From Bufo bufo (Eukaryota > Chordata > Amphibia > Anura > Bufonidae), in assembly GCF_905171765.1 (NCBI RefSeq), contig NC_053389.1, forward strand, positions 218,680,624-218,744,623: DNA of 64,000 nucleotides, written 5' to 3'. The notes under the pieces are model-generated. The model saw only the letters and a program-made list of their open reading frames with translations. It made no database searches and was not told the origin of the DNA. Shown piece by piece: positions 11,067-23,628 of this stretch; the stretch's first letter is position 1, and each line of letters begins with the position of its first letter. Both the position numbers and the translations under genes were made by a program.

Positions 11067-14000
11067 ATAGACTGTGCACTGATTCCATGATGTGTGGTCC
11101 GTTTTTCTTAAAGACATAGGAGCAGGTTGATGCATGCTGCGATTTTCTCATCACAGACCAAGGGTCCATGCGGGAAATCGTTCATGTGAATTAACCCATT
11201 AGGTTCAGTGTTCAGTCCGGGTGCTGAACATTCTAAACTTACACAGCAGCCGAATGGAAATATCATTTATTTAAAGGACCTATGGGATAAAATAGACCAA
11301 AAAACAGGCACAACTATAATACATGTTGGTCAGGGTTTATATAAAAGTTACATCGCTTCCTCTTACGCAATTTATATAAATCCAGAATTCCTCTTTAAGA
11401 TCTGTCACCTTCACCCTGATGGCTATAACATCTTCCTGGAAAGTTAAACCCGTCCCCCGCGCTTTCCCCAAATGCTCGTCCCATAAGCAGCAGGCTGAAG
11501 AAGCCTTGTAAGTAATTTCTCATAATGACACATTATTGATCGGGGTGCTACCTGGTAACGTCCTGCTGTCCCCAAAGTCATTCACGCAGCCTGAAGAATT
11601 AAAGGTGAATGAAATGTGACAGCAGAAAAATTCGCCAGCGCAATCCAGAGGCCAATTTATATGCAAAACGCGTGTGGTTATGAGCGTTTCCTCAATGTTC
11701 TCATGGAGATTTGGGGAACAGATCGCAGTTCAGGCCTCTTTTGCTAATATGGCTCTACTTAAATATTAGAGCACAGCGCAGACGAGGCAGCTTTGATGTA
11801 TAAATAATCTGCTTAAATGATGAGCGGCACGGAGACTCCTTCTCTCCTATTCTTATTTTACAAAGTAATTTCCACCCTTGAGGGTCAAATTTCCCTGACA
11901 AATTCTTAATTACCAACTTGCAGCAGCAGCAGAATCTATTTGTGCATAAATCTGGCGGCTCCCATGTGGCTGGTAACTGCGAGCAGCGAGCGCTTCGTTT
12001 GGCCTGCTCACTGAACTCCATAATTAGATAATACTTTTGATGGCGAAACATTTGAAGTCTTAATCCAGTTAATTTTTTATGTCTCTTTTATTTTAAGAAT
12101 AAAATGACGCCAATGACCATTGCTTATTGAATCAGCTCTGTAATCAGCCATAATAGACATTAAGATAAGGGGGGGGGGGGGGGCTTTATTTTTCTTCTTT
12201 TGTGATACAGTTAAAGGATCAAAGTGTCGGGAATGACAACGTTTGTTACATAGAATCTAATATTCATCTCGTTCATGCTTATTAATTCATCGTCAAGAAT
12301 GAGGAGGACTCGGCTGCAACCGAGTGGATGTAAACAGTCAACCAGTGACCAGACTCTGCATCATGAAGGAAAGGAACAAATATCATATGATGACAACCAG
12401 GAACTTTTCCTCCTCTCAGAAATAATCCAGTTATGACACCTCTTTCATCTGTCTTCCAGCTTTCCTAGAGTTCTGTATGAAACATCTGCATACCATGCAA
12501 CTGATCATTGAGGCAGATCTACCACTTCGTAATACTGGGTGTAATCCTCCGTAAAAGCTGTAATGTTAGTCAGTAACAGGCCAAAGTCAGGGCAGGCAGA
12601 GTTTGTGCAAAACCGTGAAACAGTCCAAAGGTCAGGGATGGCAGCACAGGGTCAGCACAGTGAACAGATATGAGTCAGGTCAGGTGGCAGAGAGTCAGAA
12701 TCCAGGAATCAGGCAGAAGTCAGTATATGGGCAGACAATAAGAGTATAACACCTTCTGTTGGATCTAGCAAGCTAATAAACCAATTGCTCAAGCAGAGTG
12801 AGATAAACAGCAGAATATATATATAGTAGAAACTGATTAGCACATTGGAAACAGCCTAGCAGCTGCACACAGAGCCAAAGGAGTATTTAACCCTTGCAGC
12901 ACTGCATAATGAGGTGAGGTTAATACAGACTACCCCTAAAAGACACACAGGACACTGGTGCCCAGGCCTGCTGCTGGAGTGCTGGAACTACGACACAGGG
13001 TGAGTGGAGCAGCACCTGTCCCAATGCTACCCAGCTAATTAAAGCCACAGATGTAACAACAGGTGACAATGGATGAAGAGGGGAGATGAAGGGCAGTGGA
13101 AGGTAAGGAAAGGTGATGACACATTGTGACAAGTGATGATGGATTGTGGTGGATGATGACAAGTGATGATGGATGGTGGTGGGTGATGATGGATTGTGGC
13201 AGTTGAAGTTGGGTGGTAGCTGGTTATGATGGGTTGGTGTGTGTAGTGGAAGATCACAAGTGATGATGCATGTTGATGAGTGGTTAATTTGTCCATTAAC
13301 ATGCCAAGTCCCCCTGACTCCATTATAGCCAATGGGGTATATTGAGCACTGTTCATGTCTGTCATGAAATGTACCTGGTACATATATTATGTAGCAAATC
13401 CTATAATGGAGCAGAACATCAATAACAGAAGCACAGATATGAACAAAGCTTTACCGCAGAACCTCCACACAAGCTAACGGTTCATGTCAGGGGATAGTAA
13501 AAAATCTTTTCATATTTGCTGTCGCTCAGTATAGACCTTTCCTGTAGACCTGACATAAGTTTCTTCACTGTTCTTCTGGAAAGTAACAGAATGATCATCT
13601 GGTGTCAGGCACACTTTATGGGCTAAGTGGCTGCCGGCAGCTTCTTCTCGCACTTTGTCCTTTTTGTTACAGGAATTGACCTTGTAAAGACTCTGACAAA
13701 GGTCGCACTACGTTCATTGATCAGCCGGGCCCGGCTTGTGACAGTCTGCTCCTTAATTGAATCCCAAAAGGGGCAGACGAGGTTATTATTACCGGGAGCA
13801 GCCGATACTCTCATTACCAGACTGCACGCACCGTTAATTAGTTTATTATACAGACACCTTGACGATGGTGAACGCCGTCATTCTGCCCTATATCGCACTG
13901 GGGATATTGTTAAAACTATAATCAGCCAATACTGACCAGCATGGCTTGGAAGGCTGAACACAGCGGCCATTTCTGAGGTCGTTCCCAATTAAATAAAACT

Positions 14001-14164
14001 GACAGATATGAAAAGACCGGAATCAGAGGTCAGTTTTGCTGTGTCCTTCTTGGTGAGGAAAGAGAAACAACAGGAGGTTGAATTATATCTGATGCCGCTA
14101 CTGATGACCAGAATAAAAGTCCAGGTCGGTAGTGCTTGGCAGCTGCATAAATTATGGGTCACCT
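11067..14164. other. Apparently low-copy noncoding DNA
   Basis: No transposon ends or protein domains are visible over most of this 3.1 kb. It contains a 15-base G run (12169-12183), a GATGATGG-type minisatellite and two stretches (about 11640-12170 and 13630-13960) with dense homeobox-like TAATTA or TTAATTA words and no repeat character. A patch near 12560-12900 rich in CAGG and GTCAG words resembles degraded LTR sequence, but I could not define its ends. Confidence 0.4.
13060..13280. repeat. GATGATGGATTGTGG-like minisatellite
   Basis: Imperfect repetition of GGTGATGATGGATTGTGG-like blocks. The proline/histidine- or serine-rich open frames on the minus strand here are products of the repeat. 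Confidence 0.75.
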
Positions 14165-14739
14165 CTAGAGATGAGCGAATCAAAGCTCGATTCGCACCGA
14201 AGCCAAATTTCCTTGCGCTTCGTGGTAACGAATCACATTTTTTCCTAAAATGGCTGCTGCACGTGTGAGAACATGGAGAAAGGAACTCTGGGAAAGCGGG
14301 ATCGCCGATAATGCCATGCATGCAGCCAATCAGAAGCCAGCCAGCCCTGTAATGTCACAGCCCTATAAATAGTGTCAGCCATCTTAGATTTTGCCATTTA
14401 CCAGTGTATTTAGTGCAGGGAGAGACGTCAGCAGGCGCTAGGACAGTGTTAGAAAAAACTTCATTGTGCTAAAAAAAAGATTTACAAGTGCAGGGCAAGA
14501 TTATTCAAGGTGTAGGGAAAGGATAGGGAGGAATAATTCCACAGCATTTATGTTGAACAGGGTTCAGTAGGGGAGGTTACAGCCTGGGAAATAAGAACAA
14601 TCCTATTACACCTTGCTGCACTGAGTGGGGATCCAAATTGCCATTATACAGCTCTGTAATTTCAGCGAACCATTCTTATTAGGGTGCAAGTGCTGTTTGA
14701 AAAAGGCATTTACAGGATTTATTGCAAGGAAATATTTCT

Positions 14740-15796
14740 ACGTCTTATTTGCCCTTCTGCGGTGCAGTTATATGTTCTAAAGCATTTTTTGGCTTGCATT
14801 ACTGGGAGAAAAAAAAGCTTATTAGCCGTTGTGTGGTAAAGTGCTAAAATGACAGCCCTTTTTGTCGTGTATTAGTGGCAAAAGTAAAATATATTTGCCG
14901 TTCAGCGGCAGCAGTTATATGTTCCAAAGCCGCTTTTGTCGTGTATTAGTTGAAAAAGAAAAGATTTATTTGCCGGTCAGCGGTGCAGTTATCTGTTCTA
15001 AAGCCTTTTGTGGTGTGTATTAGTGGAAAAAGAAAAAATATATTTGCCGGTCAGCGGTGCAGTTATATGTATTAAAGCCTTTTGTGGTGTGTATTAGTGG
15101 AAAAAGAAAAAATATATTTGCCGGTCAGCGGTGCAGTTATCTGTTCTACAGCCTTTTGTGGTGTGTATTAGTGGAAAAAGACAAAATATATTTGGCGGTC
15201 AGCAGTGCAGTTATTTGTTCTAAAGCCATTTTTGGTGTGTATTAGTGGAAAAAAATATATATATTTGACCAGTCAGCGGTGCAGTTATATGTTCTAAAGC
15301 CCTTTGTGGTGTGTACTAGTGGAAAAATAAAAATATATTTGCTTTTCAGCAGTGCAATAATCTGCTCTAAAGCCTTTTGTGGCGTGTATTAGTGGCAAAA
15401 TAAAATTATATTCGCTGGTCAGCGGTGCAGTTATATGTTCTAAAGCCTTTTGTGGCACGTATTAGTGGAAAAAGAAAAAATATATTTGCCGGTCAGCGGT
15501 GCAGTTATATGTTGTAAAGCCTTTTGTGGCATGTATAAGTGGAAAATAAAAATATATTTGCCGTTCAGCGGTGCAGTTAAAGGTTTTAAAGCCTTTTGTG
15601 GCATGTATTAGTGGCAAAATAAAAATATATTTGCCGCTCAGTGGTGCAGTTATCTGTTGTAAAGCTTTTTTGCATGTATTAGTGAAAAAAGAAAAAAAAT
15701 ATTTGCCGCTCAGCGATGCAGTTATCTGTTCTAAAGCCTTTTGTGGCGTGTAATAGTGGCAAAATATAAATATTTTTGGGTGCAGGTGCAGTTATA
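14740..15796. repeat. 74-bp satellite array, left part
   Basis: Tandem units of about 74 bp read GGTGCAGTTATATGTTCTAA, then AGCCTTTTGTGGCGTGTATT, then AGTGGAAAAAGAAAAAATAT and ATTTGCCGGTCAGC. Alternate units often carry TTATCTG instead of TTATATG. The small plus-strand frames repeating VLKPFVACISGK come from the unit and are not genes. The array is cut at 15796 by a Tc1 element. Confidence 0.95.
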
Positions 15797-17263
15797 CAAA
15801 CCGGATTCCAAAAAAGTTGGGACACTAAACAAATTGTGAATAAAAACTGAATGCAATGATGTGGAGATGGCAAATGTCAATATTTGATTTGTAATAGAAC
15901 GTAGATGACAGATCAAACGTTTAATCCGAGTAAATGTATCATTTTAAAGGAAAAATACGTTGATTCCAATCTTCATGGTGTCAACAAATCCCAAAAAAGT
16001 TGGGACAAGTAGCAATAAGAGGCTGGAAAAAGTAAATTTGAGCATAACAAAGAGCTGGAAGACCAATTAACACTAATTAGGTCAATTGGCAACATGATTG
16101 GGTATAAAAAGAGCTTCTCAGAGTGGCAGTGTCTCTCAGAAGCCAAGATGGGTAGAGGATCACCAATTCCCACAATGTTGCGCAGAAATATAGTGGAGCA
16201 ATATCAGAAAGGTGTTACCCAGCGAAAAATTGCAAAGACTTTGCATCTATCATCATCAACTGTGCATAACATCATCCGAAGATTCAGAGAATCTGGAACA
16301 ATCTCTGTGCGTAAGGGTCAAGGCCGTAAAACCATAGTGGATGCCCGTGATCTCCGGGCCCTTAAACGACACTGCACCACAAACAGGAATGCTACTGTAA
16401 AGGAAATCACAGAATGGGCTCAGGAATACTTCCAGAAACCATTGTCAGTGAACACAATCCACCGTGCCATCCGCCGTTGCCAGCTGAAACTCTACAGTGC
16501 AAAGAAGAAGCCATTTCTAAGCAAGATCCACAATCTCAGGCGTTTTCACTGGGCCAGGGATCATTTAAAATGGAGTGTGGCAAAATGGAAGACTGTTCTG
16601 TGGTCAGACGAGTCACGATTCGAAGTTCTTTTCGGAAATCTGGGACGCCATGTCATCCGGACCAAAGAGGACAAGGACAACCGAAGTTGTTATCAACGCT
16701 CAGTTCAGAAGCCTGCATCTCTGATGGTATGGGGTTGCATGAGTGCGTGTGGCATGGGCAGCTTGCATGTCTGGAAAGGCACCATCAATGCAGAAAAATA
16801 TATTCAGGTTCTAGAACAACATATGCTCCCATCCAGACGTCATCTCTTTCAGGGAAGACCCTGCATTTTTCAACAAGATAATGCCAGACCACATTCTGCA
16901 TCAATCACAACATCATGGCTGCGTAGGAGAAGGATCCGGGTACTGAAATGGCCAGTCTGCAGTCCAGATCTTTCACCTATAGAGAACATTTGGCGCATCA
17001 TAAAGAGGAAGGTGCAACAAAAAAGGCCCAAGACGATTGAACAGTCAGAGGCCTGTATTAGACAAGAATGGGAGAGCATTCCTATTTCTAAACTTGAGAA
17101 ACTGGTCTCCTCGGTCCCCAGACGTCTGTTGAGTGTTGTAAGAAGAAGGGGAGATGCCACACAGTGGTGAAAATGGCCTTGTCCCAACTTTTTGGGGATT
17201 TGTTGACACCATGAAATTCTGATTCAACATATTTTTCCCTTAAAATGGTACATTTTCTCAGTT
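15797..17263 (+). mobile_element. Tc1/mariner element with long terminal repeat on the left, right end missing
   Basis: The left end begins CAAACCGGATTCCAAAAAAG next to a TA in the satellite. A second AAAAAAGTTGGGACA box lies near 15995, about 190 bp in, so the left arm has the two-box IR/DR layout. On the right, the inner box is present in reverse at 17179-17193. The outer part is absent: sequence passes from CATTTTCTCAGTTTAAA directly into a satellite unit at its own TTTAAAGCC. The transposase frame is open, but this copy lacks the outer right end. Confidence 0.92.
16148..17170 (+). CDS. Tc1-family DD34E transposase, open reading frame
   Basis: The frame encodes 340 residues from MGRGSPIPTMLRRNIVEQY, the usual Tc1 transposase length; an upstream in-frame ATG at 16094 would add 18. 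Two helix-turn-helix units occupy the first 110 residues (TQRKIAKTLHLSSSTVHNII, then VKEITEWAQEYFQKPLSVNT), with a GRK hook motif near residue 62. The catalytic triad is WSDESRF, FQQDNARPHSA and SPIENIW, with 34 residues between the last two. The middle motif LMVWGCM is present. No frameshift or stop is seen. The enzyme would cut and paste elements with matching termini at TA sites in the nucleus. Its own element lacks the right outer repeat, so any action would be on other copies. Confidence 0.95.
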   Translation: MGRGSPIPTMLRRNIVEQYQKGVTQRKIAKTLHLSSSTVHNIIRRFRESGTISVRKGQGRKTIVDARDLRALKRHCTTNRNATVKEITEWAQEYFQKPLSVNTIHRAIRRCQLKLYSAKKKPFLSKIHNLRRFHWARDHLKWSVAKWKTVLWSDESRFEVLFGNLGRHVIRTKEDKDNRSCYQRSVQKPASLMVWGCMSACGMGSLHVWKGTINAEKYIQVLEQHMLPSRRHLFQGRPCIFQQDNARPHSASITTSWLRRRRIRVLKWPVCSPDLSPIENIWRIIKRKVQQKRPKTIEQSEACIRQEWESIPISKLEKLVSSVPRRLLSVVRRRGDATQW

Positions 17264-20200
17264 TAAAGCCTTTTGTGGCATGTATAGGTGGAAAAAGGAA
17301 AAATATCTTTGCCATTCAGCGGTACAGTTATCTGTTCTAAAGCTTTTTGTGGTGAGTATTAGTGGCAAAATATAAATATATTTGCTGGGCAGCGGTGCAG
17401 TTATATGTTCTAAAGCCTTTTGTGGCGTGTATTAGTGGAGAAAGAAAAAATATATTTGCCGGTCAGCCGTGCAGTTATCTGTTCTAAAGCCTTTTGTGGC
17501 GTGTATTAGTGGAAAAGGAAAAAATATATTTGCCATTTAGCGGTGCAGTTATGTGTTCTAAGGCTTTTTGTGGCGTGTATTAGTGGCAAAATTAAAATAT
17601 ATTTGCCGTCAGCGGTGCAGTTATATGTTTTAAAGCCTTTTGTGGAGTGTATTAGTGGAAAAAGAAAAATATATATTTGCTATTTAGCGGTGCAGTTATC
17701 TGTTCTAAAACCTTTTGTGGCGTGTATTAGTGGCAAAAGAAAAATATATTTGCCGGCCAGCGGTGCAGTTATCTGTTTTAAAGCCTTTTGTGGCTTGTAT
17801 TAGTGGCAAAATAAAAATATATTTGCCGGTCAGCGGTGCAGTTATATGTTCTTAAGTATTTTGTGGAGTGTATTAGTATAGAAAGAAAAAAAAATATTTG
17901 CCTTTCAGCAGAGAAATTATCTGTTCTAAAGCCTTTTGTGGCTTGTATTAGTGACAAAATTTTAATATATTTGCCGGTCAGCGGTGCAGTTATATGTTCT
18001 TAAGCCTTTTGTGGCGTGAATTAGTGGAAAAAGAAAAATATATATTTGCCATTCAGCAGTGCAGTTATATGTTTTAAAGCCTTTTGTGGCATGTATTAGT
18101 GGCGAAATAACTGCACCGCTGAGCGGCAGATATATTTTTATCTGTTATAAAGCCTTTTTTCCGTGTATTAGTGGAAAAGGAAAAAAAATTGCCGCTCAGC
18201 GATGCAGTTATCTGTTGTAAAGCCTTTTGTGGCGTGTAATAGTGGCAAAATAAAAAGATATTTGCCGGTTAGCGGTGCAGTTATATGTTCTAAAGCGTTT
18301 TGTGACGCGTATTAGTGGAAAAAATATATATATATTTGCCTGTCAGCAGTGCAGTTATCTGTTCTAAAGCCTTTTTTGGCATGTATTAGTGGAGAAAGAA
18401 AAAATATATTTGCCGGTCAGAGGTACAGTTATATGTCATGAAGCCCTTTGTGGAGTGTATTAATGGAAAAAGAAAAAATATATTTGCCGTTCAGCGGTGC
18501 AGTTATCTGTTCTAATGCCTTTTTTGGTGTGTATTAATGGCAAAATTAAAATATATTTGCCAGTCAGCGGTGCAGTTATATGTTCTAAAGCCTTTTGCAG
18601 CGTGTATTAGTGGAAAAATAAAAATAAATATTTGCTGTTCAGCGGTGCAGTTATCTGTTCTAAAGCCTTTTGTGGCGTGTAGTAGTGGAAAGAGAAAACT
18701 ATATATTTGCCATTCAGCAGTGCAGTTATATGTTGTAAAGTCTTTTGTGCTTGTAAGTGGAAAATGAAAAATATATTTGCCATTCAGTGGTGCAGTTATC
18801 TGTTCTAAAGCCTTCTGTGGCGTGTATTAGTGGAAAGAGAAATATATATATATTTGCCATTCAGCAGTGCAGTTATATGTTTTAAAGCCTTTTGTGGCAT
18901 GTATTAGTGGCAAAATAACTGCACCGCTGAGCGGCAAATATATTTGTATCTGTTATAAAGCCTTTTTTACGTGTATTAGTGGAAAAAAGGAAAAATATCT
19001 TTGCCGCTCAGTGGTGCAGTTATCTGTTCTACAGCCTTTTGTGGCGTGTATTAATGGCAAAATAAAAATATATTTGCCAGTCAGCGGTGCAGTTATATGT
19101 TCTAAAGCCTTTTGCAGCGTGTATTAGTGGAAAAAGAAAAAAAATATTTGCCGTTCAGCGGTGCAGTTATCTGTTCTAAAGCCTTTTGTGGCGTGTAGTA
19201 GTGGAAAGAGAAAACTATATATTTGCCATTCAGCAGTGCAGTTATATGTTCTAAAGCCTTTTGTGCGTGTATAAGTGGAAAATGAAAAATATATTTGCCG
19301 TTCAGCGGTGCAGTTATCTGTTCTAAAGCCTTCTGTGGCGTGTATTAGTGGAAAGAGAAAAATATATATTTGCCATTCAGCAGTGCAGTTATATATTTTA
19401 AAGCCTTTTGTGACATGTATTAGTGGCAAAATAACTGCACCGCTGAGCGGCAAATATATTTTTATCTGTTATAAAGCCTTTTTTACGTGTATTAGTGGAA
19501 AAAAGTAAAAATATCTTTGCCGCTCAGCGATGCAGTTATCTGTTGTAAAGCCTTTTGTGGCGTATAATAGTGGCAAAATAAAAAGATATTTGACGGTCAG
19601 CGGTGCAGTTATATGTTCTACAGTGTTTTGTGGCGTGTATTAGTGGCAAAATAAAAATAAATTTGCCGGTCAGCATTGCAGTTGCATGTTTTAAAGCCTT
19701 TCGTTGCGTGTATTAGTGTTAAAGAAAAAATATATTTGCCGGTCAGCGGTGCAGTTATATGTTCTAAAGCTTTTTGTGGCTTGTATTAGTGGAAAAAAAT
19801 ATATATATATTTGCCTGTCAGCGGTGCAGTTATCTGTTCTAAAGCCTTTTTTGGCGTGTATTAGTGGAGAAAGAAAAAATATATTTGCCGGTCAAAGGTG
19901 CAGTTATATGTCATGAAGCCCTTTGTGGAGTGTATTAATGGAAAAAGAAAAGATATATTTGCCGTTCAGCGGTGCAGTTATCTGTTCTAATGCCTTTTTT
20001 GGTGTGTATTAATGGCAAAATAAAAATATATTTGCCAGTCAGCGGTGCAGTTCTTTGTTCTAAAGCCTTTTGCAGCGTTTATTAGTGGAAAAAGAAAATA
20101 TATATTTGCCGGTCGGCAGTGCAGTTATCTGTTCTAAAGCCTTTTGTGGCGTGTATTAGAGGAAAAAGAAAAAATGCATTTGCCGGTCAGCGGTGCAGTT

Positions 20201-21615
20201 ATATGTTCTAAAGCCATTTATGGCATGTATTAGTGGAAAAAGAAAAAAATACATTTGCCGTTCAGTGGTGCAGTTATATGTTCTAAAGCCCTTTTGTCAT
20301 GTATTAGTTGAAAAGGAAAAAAAAAATTTGCCGGTCAGCGGTGCAGTTATCTGTTCTAAAGCTTTTTGTGGCGTGTATTAGTGGAAAAAGAAAAAATATA
20401 TTTGCCGGGCAGCGGTGCAGTTATATGTATTAAAGCCTTTTGTGGTGTGTATTAGTGGAAAAAGAAAAAATATATTTGCCGGTCAGCGGTGCAGTTATCT
20501 GTTCTACAGCCTTTTGTGGCGTGTATTAGTGGAAAAAGACAAAATATATTTGGCGGTCAGCAGTGCAGTTATCTGTTCTAAAGCCATTTATGGCATGTAT
20601 TAGTGGAAAAAGAAAAAAATACATTTGCCGTTCAGTGGTGCAGTTATATGTTCTAAAGCCCTTTTGTCGTGTATTAGTTGAAAAGGAAAAAAAAAAATTG
20701 CCGGTCAGCGGTGCAGTTATCTGTTCTAATGCCTTTTTTGGTGTGTATTAGTGGCAAAATTTAAATATATTTGCCAGTCAGCGGTGCAGTTATATGTTCT
20801 AAAGCCTTTTGCAGCGTGTATTAGTGGAAAAAGAAAATATATATTTGCTGATCGGCAGTTCAGTTATCTGTTCTAAAGCCTTTTGTGGCGTGTATTAGTC
20901 GAAAAAGAAAAAATTTATTTGCTGGTCAGTGGTGCAGTTATATGTTCTAAAGCCATTTATGGCGTGTATTAGTGGAAAAAGAAAAAAATACATTTGCCGT
21001 TCAGTGGTGCAGTTACATGTGCTAATGCCTTTTGTCGCTTGTATAAGTGGCAAAATAAAAATGTATTTGCCGGTCAGCGGTGTAGTTATATGTTCTAAAG
21101 CCTTTTATGGCTTGTATTAGTGTCAAAAGAAAAAATATATTTGCCGGTCAGCGGTGCAGTTATATGTTTTTAAGCCTTTTGTGGCATGTATTAGTGGAAA
21201 AGAAAAAATATATTTGCCAGTCAGCGGTGCAGTTATATGCTCGAAAGCATTTTGTGGCGTGTATTAGTGGAAAAAGAAAAAATATATTTGCTATTCAACG
21301 GTGCAGTTATCTGTTCTAAAGCCTTTTGTGGCGTGTATTAGTAGTAAAATAAAAATATATTTGCCGGTCAGCAGTGCAGTTATATGTTTTAAAGCTTTTT
21401 GTGGAGTGTATTAGTGGAAAAAGAAAAAAAAATATTTGCCAGTCAGCAGTGCAGTTATCTGTTCTAAAGCCTTTTGTGGTGTTTATTAGTGGAAAAAGAA
21501 AAAAAAATATTTGTCGGTCAGTGGTGCAGTTATATATCCTAAAGCCTTTTGTGGCATGTATTAGTGGAAAAAGAAAAAGTATATTTGCCGGTCAGCGGTG
21601 CAGTGATATGTTTTA
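17264..21615. repeat. 74-bp satellite array, right part, with higher-order structure
   Basis: Continuation of the 74-bp array, about 58 units here and roughly 70 in all. Blocks of several units are themselves duplicated: about 18620-18945 is repeated at about 19141-19460, and 15000-15230 resembles 20390-20560. Three blocks contain a partial unit in reverse orientation (AACTGCACCGCTGAGCGGCA near 18109, 18918 and 19432). The array ends at 21615 against a truncated Penelope-like element. Confidence 0.93.
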
Positions 21616-23586
21616 AAGCGATTTCTTACTGGTTGTGTGGTTTCACCCACATAACAAAGCCCGCGTGGGCATTTAATCAGGTATATCACAAATGAAGAGT
21701 CACATGTGTAATATGTGGGTGTGTGATGAAGTTGCCCTTGATAACACTTAAGCATTGAGCACAATGAAGAAACGGAAAGGTGCCATATTTGGGGGTTTGT
21801 AAAAACCTCTGTTTAGGAATTTTAGTTAATGGTCCAATGTCCGCACGGATTAGATGGTCCCTAATGTTTTTGGATCTTTTGTAGCAGGTTAGGGGTGGAG
21901 ATTGGAACTCTTGTACTTCTGGGTATGCCTGAGAGAGTAGTGACCACTGTTTCCTAATTGTTTGTTGTATTTTCGGGGCTATGGGGTGATAAGTCAAAAT
22001 GCATGGTATACGTTGGGATGGAGTGATATATTGTAAGGTTGTTCTCTTGGGTATTGGTGGTTTATTAGTGATCAAATGTTCCGGATAACCTCTTTGTCTA
22101 AATTTTAGTTTCATGTCCTGTTGTCTCTGATGTAGTGTGGATGGATCTGTGACTATTCTATCTATCCGGGTTAGTTGAGATTTGGGGAGTGACGCTTTAG
22201 TGGCCCTTGAGTGGTTGCTGGTGTAATATAGTAAATATAGTAATATAGTAAACTATTCCTGTCTGTTGGCTTACTATATAGATCAAATTGAATGTGGCCT
22301 GACCGATCTTTGAGCACTAGGGTGTCCAGAAAGCTGATTTTGTCGGAATTGATTACAATTGTGAAGCTAAGCTCCGGGTATATGTTATTTAGGTATTGGT
22401 GAAATAGTACAGCACTTGATTCTAGACATTTCCACAGACAAAAAATGTCATCAATGAATCGAAGCCAAATTTTTGCATGTTCTTGGAAAAGGTAGTGTGT
22501 GTATACAAATTGTTCCTCAAAGTGAATCATAAAAGCATTTGCGTAGGGCGGGGCTACGTTGGCCCCCATTGCGGTGCCATGTTTCTGAGCATAATATTGA
22601 TCGCCAAAGAGGAAAAAATTCTCATGTAGTACCAAAGTGAGTAAAGATAGGCAAAATTCCTGTTGTAGGGGAGTTAAAGTGGAAGTGGTAGAAAGCAAGT
22701 GTGCTGTAGCTTTAATGCCTTTGTCGTGTTCAATGGATGTGTATAGACTATTGACGTCCATGGTCAAAAGAATAGAGTGTGGTTCAGGTTGTGTCTGTTG
22801 TATTTTGGAAATTAAATCATTTGTATCCAGTAAGAATGAACGTGATGTCTTGATAAGTGGAGTCAGTATGCGATCCAAATAGATAGAAAGTGGAGATAGG
22901 ATAGATTTCGTGGAGGCTACAATCGGTCTCCCGGGAGGATTCTGTAAGTTCTTGTGGATCTTAGGCAGGATATAGAAAACTGGTGTTATTGAATGTTGTT
23001 TGGTTAGGAAAGTTGTGGTATTGTTGTCTATTATACCTTTTTCTTGGTAGTGCAATAGAGTAGAGTGAATTTTTTTGGCAATTGTCGGCGTGGGGTCAGA
23101 GGGTAATGGTACATAAGTGGTGAGATCACTTAATTGGTTTTCTACTTCACTAATATACATAGATTTGTTCATGACTACTACTGCACCCCCTTTGTCTGCT
23201 GGTTTGATAATGATATCCTGATTGGTCTGGAGTTCAGTAATGGCCCTTTGTTCTTCTATTGGGAGATTGTTTGTATGTTTAAATTTACCAATCTGTTGGG
23301 CTTTGATGATCTGTTGAATGGATTGATATGTGAAGGAAATGTAAGTTTCCACTGGATGGTATGTTTTTGGAGGCATGAATGTGCTTTTAAGTCTCAAATC
23401 TAGAGTTTTCAGTGATAAAGGATCTACTGATCTATCTTGTGGTTGAGTAGAGGGAAAGTCTGTCTGACTAAAGTGTGCCTTGAGTCTTATAGTGCGAAAG
23501 TATCGCTGTAGTTCCTGTTCCATCATGATGCTGTCGCGCCCGTTTGGTTGGAGCACAGGTGTCCGCAATCCAGGTACCTTACCCAC
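21616..23586 (-). pseudogene. Penelope-type RT and GIY-YIG endonuclease, broken
   Basis: The first frame (23586 to 22171) has the Penelope-type lead-in (IIKPADKGGAVVVMNK, FYILPKIHKNLQNPPGRPIV). It then carries motif A LLTMDVNSLYTSI, motif B GTAMGANVAPPYANAFM and catalytic motif C LRFIDDIFCLWK, followed by the thumb-like SFLDTLVLKDRSGHIQ. The frame is lost near 22230. It resumes at 22114 as KLKFRQRGYPEHLI and the linker with cysteines. Near 21700 the endonuclease begins as FVIYLIKCPRGLCYVGETTQ (GIY-YIG motif), then stops at the satellite junction. RT would copy element RNA primed at an endonuclease nick. At least one frameshift and the truncation make it inactive. Confidence 0.92.
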
Positions 23587-23628
23587 TTATGTTACTAGTA
23601 TATATACCCTGCTCTTTCATTTCTTCAT

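Noticed and set aside
14740..21615. CRISPR-like regular repeats
   Set aside because: Units are contiguous, with no unique spacers, and the genome is vertebrate.
17543..21616. Many 60-110-residue frames repeating VLKPFVACISGK-like words
   Set aside because: They are translations of the 74-bp satellite unit, which happens to lack stops in some phases.
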